Shown here piece after piece: positions 61,608 through 64,000 of a stretch of 64,000 nt of DNA (within the stretch, counting starts at the first letter, position 1; each line of letters begins with the position of its first letter). The position numbers and the translations under genes are program-made. Source of the stretch: an uncultured Verrucomicrobiales bacterium (lineage in GTDB: Bacteria > Verrucomicrobiota > Verrucomicrobiia > Verrucomicrobiales > Akkermansiaceae). Where the stretch lies: assembly GCA_905478925.1 (NCBI GenBank), contig CAJQKQ010000008.1, positions 42,402-106,401 of the forward strand, read 5' to 3'. The notes below the pieces were generated by a model. That model was not told where the DNA came from. It searched no databases and saw nothing but the letters and a program-made list of their open reading frames with translations.

Positions 61608-63716
61608 CTATCCTTTGGTATATACCTCTCCGGAATCGAGTGGAAGAACCACCCGGAATGTGGCACCCGATCCTTCTGGATTGTTGAAACCGGTGATGGT
61701 GCCGTTGTGAGCTTGGACAATCGTCTGGGTAAGACGAAGTCCGATCCCGAGGCCATCCGCCTTGGTGGTGAAGAAGGGGGAAAACATACGCTCTTTCACA
61801 TCGGGAGGAATGCCCGTTCCCGAGTCGCGAACACATAACTCGAACTTTTCCTCCGGAATGACCCGCGTCGAGATGTCGATGGCGCGTCGATCACGAGGTA
61901 GGTCCGCGCAGGCATCGATCGCATTCCGAACCAAATTGATCATGGCATGACTAAGCTGTATTTCATCCGCGTTCACTTTCGCACGTTCACCTGCCCGATG
62001 CACCTGGATGATGACATCCTTCATCACTGCCTCGGCCTTGATCGCCAGCAGCGCTTCGGAAACCATTGCATTCAAGTCGACCGGCACGAGCTTCGGTTGC
62101 TCAATGTTCGAGAGCGCCCGCAAATGGATCACTGACTCCCTAATTCGTTTCATATCCGAGTCGATCTTCTCGAGGATGTTCGCGCAACCTGATGGATCCG
62201 ATTCACACATCTTGGAGCCCATGATCGCAGCGAGGTTCGCCCCGATGGAGGTGAGTGGTTGGGTGATCTGATGAATGATGCCTGCACTGATTTCGCTAAC
62301 CAGAGCCAGTTTTATCACTTTGTCGGTCTCTTCTTTCCGGGCGAGATGTTTGGCCTCGGCACGTTTCACGGACGTGAGGTCACGCAGAGCGCTGACTCTT
62401 GTTGGCTTCCCCTGCCAGGCCATCAAGCGGCCTTTGACTTCTAGCGGAATTCTCGTTCCGTCTTTCCGAACTCCCAGGCATTCGTAGCTGTCCTCACTAC
62501 CGGATTGCATTCGATCGATGACCAAATTCACCGAATCCGGATCCACGAAATCAGTCACCGGTCGGCCGATTACCTCAGCTAGATCATATTGGAGCATCGC
62601 GGCCACCTGGGGATTTCCATCGATTAGGATGCCATTCTCAGAGATAGCAATCCCCTCGAAGGTGGTTTCGGTAAGCTGGCGGAAGCGGGATTCGCTCCTC
62701 TTCAGCTCCTCTGTGCGCTCATTCACCTTCTGCTCAAGGGTGTGGTTCCAATTCAGCAGCGCTGCTTCAGCCTGTTTGCGCAGAGTGATGTCCTTCACGC
62801 TAGCCGCGAATCTTACAACATTGCCATTCTCATCCGGCACGGGGAACGCGCTCAGCAGCACCGGAAATCGTTCCCCATTCTTGCGCATGAAAATCAATTC
62901 GAAATCCACCGCACCTGCCCCTAGGGTCGTCTTCAGGGCTTCCGTAATTTTTGGGATTTCCTCCGGCGGCCAATACGGATGAGGTGGACCTATGCCCACG
63001 AGTTCCTCCTTGGAAAATCCGGTTATTCTGCAGATCGCCGGATTCGCATTCACAGTCACCCCTTTGGAATCAATCACGGAGAAACCATCCTGCATCGACC
63101 CAATCAACTCTGAAGAGAAGGGCAAGGATGTCTCAAGCGTCTGCTGCACTTTAATACGCCGAGAGATATCTTTCATTATCGAGCAGCACAGTGGCGTGCC
63201 ATCCAAACCCCGGCTCATGGTGCACTGCAAATGCACCCATACCGGGGAACCGTCACCTCGGATCATCTGTATCTCGCAGTCATGCGAATCACCCTCATTC
63301 CGGACGCCTTTCTGGTGAAGATAAAGTATGTCCAGGTGGTACGGCGTCACAAATCGGGAGATCGGTGAGGAGACCAAGGCGCTCCGCGGCATTCCAAGCA
63401 AATCCGCTACCGCCAGATTGGCCTCTAGAATGACATACTCGCTATTGAGCGTGGCATAGCCGATCGGAGCCAGATCGTAGAGGTCGAAGTAACGATCCCC
63501 CAATTCTTCAAGGTCCGACTGAGCGCGGCGCAATTGCTCATTTTTCATTTCCAACTCGACCTTATGAGGCTGAAGCTCATACGTCATCTCCCGTATGGCA
63601 CGCAAATGCAGGCTTTCGAGCGGCACTTCGGAAATCGGCGGGATTTCACCCGCCGAGCCTTCCGCCGCCTGGCGGAGTTCGGTGTCTTGTGGTGATGGCG
63701 TGCTATCGTGACTCAT
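61608..63716 (-). CDS. PAS-rich sensor histidine kinase (FixL-like)
   Basis: 702 residues, apparently cytoplasmic with no transmembrane helix. Three PAS domains (about 75-190, 200-325, 345-465) with segments such as YFDLYDLAPIGYATLNSEYV, GFSVIDSKGVTVNANPAICR and TFEGIAISENGILIDGNPQV. The HisKA-like dimerisation helix carries His482 (SAGIIHQITQPLTSIGANLA) and the HATPase_c domain has NLVRNAIDACADL and DSGTGIPPDVKERMFSPFFT, ADGLGIGLRL. No FixL heme-binding His pattern is evident in the PAS domains; the ligand is unknown. Partner is the FixJ-type regulator downstream. Confidence 0.92.
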   Translation of the reverse strand: MSHDSTPSPQDTELRQAAEGSAGEIPPISEVPLESLHLRAIREMTYELQPHKVELEMKNEQLRRAQSDLEELGDRYFDLYDLAPIGYATLNSEYVILEANLAVADLLGMPRSALVSSPISRFVTPYHLDILYLHQKGVRNEGDSHDCEIQMIRGDGSPVWVHLQCTMSRGLDGTPLCCSIMKDISRRIKVQQTLETSLPFSSELIGSMQDGFSVIDSKGVTVNANPAICRITGFSKEELVGIGPPHPYWPPEEIPKITEALKTTLGAGAVDFELIFMRKNGERFPVLLSAFPVPDENGNVVRFAASVKDITLRKQAEAALLNWNHTLEQKVNERTEELKRSESRFRQLTETTFEGIAISENGILIDGNPQVAAMLQYDLAEVIGRPVTDFVDPDSVNLVIDRMQSGSEDSYECLGVRKDGTRIPLEVKGRLMAWQGKPTRVSALRDLTSVKRAEAKHLARKEETDKVIKLALVSEISAGIIHQITQPLTSIGANLAAIMGSKMCESDPSGCANILEKIDSDMKRIRESVIHLRALSNIEQPKLVPVDLNAMVSEALLAIKAEAVMKDVIIQVHRAGERAKVNADEIQLSHAMINLVRNAIDACADLPRDRRAIDISTRVIPEEKFELCVRDSGTGIPPDVKERMFSPFFTTKADGLGIGLRLTQTIVQAHNGTITGFNNPEGSGATFRVVLPLDSGEVYTKG

Positions 63717-63736
63717 TGGAACTGCCTCCTCCGCTT

Positions 63737-63970
63737 CTACCCACCCATCACCATCGGCTCCAGCACATCGCGCGCAAACTCCCGCGCCTCGTTCCCCTGC
63801 ACCAGAGTCTTCTGGCCGTTCTCGTAGACGGTGACGTGCAGCCGTCCCTTCTCCGCGGTGAAGTGGGCGTGGTCGCGCTCGGCGAACTCGAAGCGCCGGC
63901 GCTTGAGGGTGGTGCGGAGCTTCTTCACGTCCGCCTCGTAGAGCGGGATGAGGATGTTGTGGAGGTCCAT
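63737..63970 (-). CDS. free-standing RNase HIII N-terminal (TBP-like) domain
   Basis: 77 residues from ATG at 63970 (MDLHNILIPLYEADVKKLRT). It resembles the N-terminal substrate-binding DUF3378 domain of RNase HIII (YENGQKTLVQGNEAREFARD, VLEPMVMGG), where this domain precedes the catalytic RNase H fold. Here the frame ends with TAG directly after EPMVMGG, and the following gene is the histidine kinase, so no catalytic part is attached. It may be a split partner of an RNase HIII elsewhere, or a remnant. Confidence 0.65.
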   Translation of the reverse strand: MDLHNILIPLYEADVKKLRTTLKRRRFEFAERDHAHFTAEKGRLHVTVYENGQKTLVQGNEAREFARDVLEPMVMGG

Positions 63971-64000
63971 GATTTTGTTATTCTCTTGTGAGGAAAGGAA

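Overview
The window looks like a chromosomal segment of a GC-rich Verrucomicrobiota bacterium, most likely order Verrucomicrobiales (Luteolibacter, Haloferula and relatives). This is inferred from gene content: a secreted SASA-type sialate acetylesterase, a sulfatase remnant, FG-GAP and beta-propeller exported proteins, an autotransporter, a DUF5069 relic, a giant alpha-2-macroglobulin, and many leaders with no clear Shine-Dalgarno. No 16S gene or other phylogenetic marker was examined, so the placement is tentative. The genes are mostly housekeeping. There is no prophage, CRISPR array or intact insertion sequence.

Layout. 0-7 kb: exported hydrolase, a hipBA module with an internally deleted HipA, menD (menaquinone), HPr, leuB and an outer-membrane efflux lipoprotein. 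7-9 kb: a vapBC cassette between two identical 45-bp repeats, a composite palindromic repeat and a decayed exported-protein gene. 9-17 kb: exported propeller proteins, a Fur-family regulator, SASA esterase, ruvB, truncated haemoglobin, a sulfatase relic and prfA. 17-25 kb: tandem UspA, DUF2809, a second vapBC, a frameshifted gene, rlmI, a membrane-anchored methyltransferase, a STAS/PP2C partner-switching pair and a rhodanese-like protein without the catalytic cysteine. 25-32 kb: prfC, pgpH-ybeY (c-di-AMP hydrolysis and rRNA maturation), a DUF5069 relic and dinG. 32-39 kb: a 1038-residue autotransporter, a 200-bp MITE-like element, a VTT membrane protein, cdsA-dxr and two EF-hand proteins. 39-47 kb: aldo/keto reductase, M48 protease, a short lipoprotein, tsaE-DUF3108 and a five-gene prepilin operon. 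47-54 kb: enoyl reductase, DEDD exonuclease, YyaL/DUF255, lysA, rpmB and a lipoprotein hydrolase. 54-64 kb: an alpha-2-macroglobulin gene split by one frameshift, a repeat array, tRNA-Thr(CGU), a FixJ/FixL-like two-component pair and a free-standing RNase HIII N-terminal domain.

The most unusual signal is intergenic. Several families of short hairpin repeats recur through the window. Within a family, loops and linkers are conserved while stems differ and largely keep pairing. Many copies lie within about 25 bp of a stop codon, and two contain the host gene's stop codon. A separate AT-rich word of about 30 bp recurs at gene borders in both orientations. These two repeat systems, the MITE-like element and the repeat-flanked vapBC cassette are the best candidates for undescribed biology. 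Decayed genes (an exported protein, sulfatase, DUF5069, a frameshifted gene, the alpha-2-macroglobulin) show active erosion of accessory functions.
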